Origin: Candidatus Latescibacter anaerobius SCGC AAA252-E07
GTDB lineage: Bacteria; Latescibacterota; Latescibacteria; Latescibacterales; Latescibacteraceae
Assembly (NCBI GenBank): GCA_000403035.1
Contig: AQSL01000153.1
Location: 1-13,736 of the forward strand
Reading direction: 5' to 3'
Length of the DNA stretch: 13,736 nucleotides
Position numbers and translations under genes: made by a program. Below the pieces are notes generated by a model. That model had not been told where the DNA came from, made no database searches, and worked only from the letters and a program-made list of their open reading frames with translations. The first letter of the stretch is position 1. Each line of letters opens with the position of its first letter. Below, in pieces: positions 13,575 to 13,736 of this stretch.

Positions 13575-13736
13575 ATGTATGATCAGCTTTTACAAAAAGC
13601 AATAAATGATGCTGTTGTCCGTATTGAAAATAGAGCATCTTATTTTATGCCAAGTATTGCAAAACCTATTTCGACTTGGATGCGAACATTATCCTGCTCA
13701 ATACAACCATCGGACTATTTCTTACATCCATCATCC
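13575..13736 (+). CDS. Unrecognised protein, N-terminal 54 residues (cut by window end)
   Basis: ATG 13575 follows TAAGG at 8-9 bases and a TTGACA box about 55 bases upstream. The frame is open to the last base. It starts MYDQLLQKAINDAVVRIEN and goes on RASYFMPSIAKPISTWMRTL. There is no signal peptide. The beginning is helical and amphipathic, consistent with a cytoplasmic protein. I cannot assign a family. It is the first gene on what may be the mobile-element side of the att-like fragment, but its promoter, ribosome site and start look like those of an ordinary expressed gene. Confidence 0.6.
   Translation, partial: MYDQLLQKAINDAVVRIENRASYFMPSIAKPISTWMRTLSCSIQPSDYFLHPSS

Noticed and set aside
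1..13736. CRISPR array or phage genes
   Set aside because: No regularly spaced repeats of 23-40 bases and no structural phage proteins were seen on either strand.

Overview
The window looks like chromosomal DNA of a Gram-negative bacterium from the FCB side of the tree (Bacteroidota relatives or candidate phyla such as KSB1, Latescibacterota, Zixibacteria, Marinimicrobia). The evidence is a secreted protein with a C-terminal sorting domain of the type-IX-secretion/FlgD-Ig kind, a very large outer-membrane barrel candidate, a TonB-like anchor fused to DUF4159, and AT-rich DNA. The phylum itself is an inference.

Layout. (1) 1-1008: the 3' part of a GltD-type FAD/NAD(P) oxidoreductase. (2) 1417-2190, minus: a complete DeoR/GlpR-family repressor, with a possible autoregulatory operator and no surviving target gene. 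(3) 2191-3683: about 1.5 kb of decayed DNA holding a 463-bp IS4-type fossil with both inverted repeats and the C-terminus of its transposase. (4) 3684-8085: the main intact block, a 995-residue outer-membrane protein with Asp-rich Ca-binding-like repeats, followed by a 410-residue protein with a TonB-like membrane anchor and a DUF4159 domain. (5) 8209-9235: a complete but dead IS1595-family copy with 24-bp imperfect ends and a perfect 10-bp target duplication. (6) 9237-10740: an intact GH5 glycosidase lipoprotein sitting exactly between the N-terminal HTH remnant and the C-terminal remnant of a decayed LacI-family regulator. (7) 10963-12972: a secreted sorting-domain protein, with a 16-bp palindrome covering its ribosome site and a strong terminator after it. 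(8) 13277-13736: the 3' end of a tmRNA-like or tRNA-like gene without its body (a likely attachment site), direct repeats beside it, and the start of an unrecognised gene.

How the genes may work together. The barrel and the TonB-like/DUF4159 protein are neighbours on one strand and fit a two-component envelope device: an energised inner-membrane anchor whose periplasmic part is DUF4159 rather than the usual TonB C-terminal domain, paired with an outer-membrane partner. This is the best candidate here for an undescribed system. The GH5 enzyme and the sorting-domain protein are exported products and suggest polysaccharide use. The LacI and DeoR genes suggest sugar control that has largely decayed. 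The many fossils (IS4, IS1595, split LacI, att-like fragment) mark an accessory region with repeated insertion and deletion.
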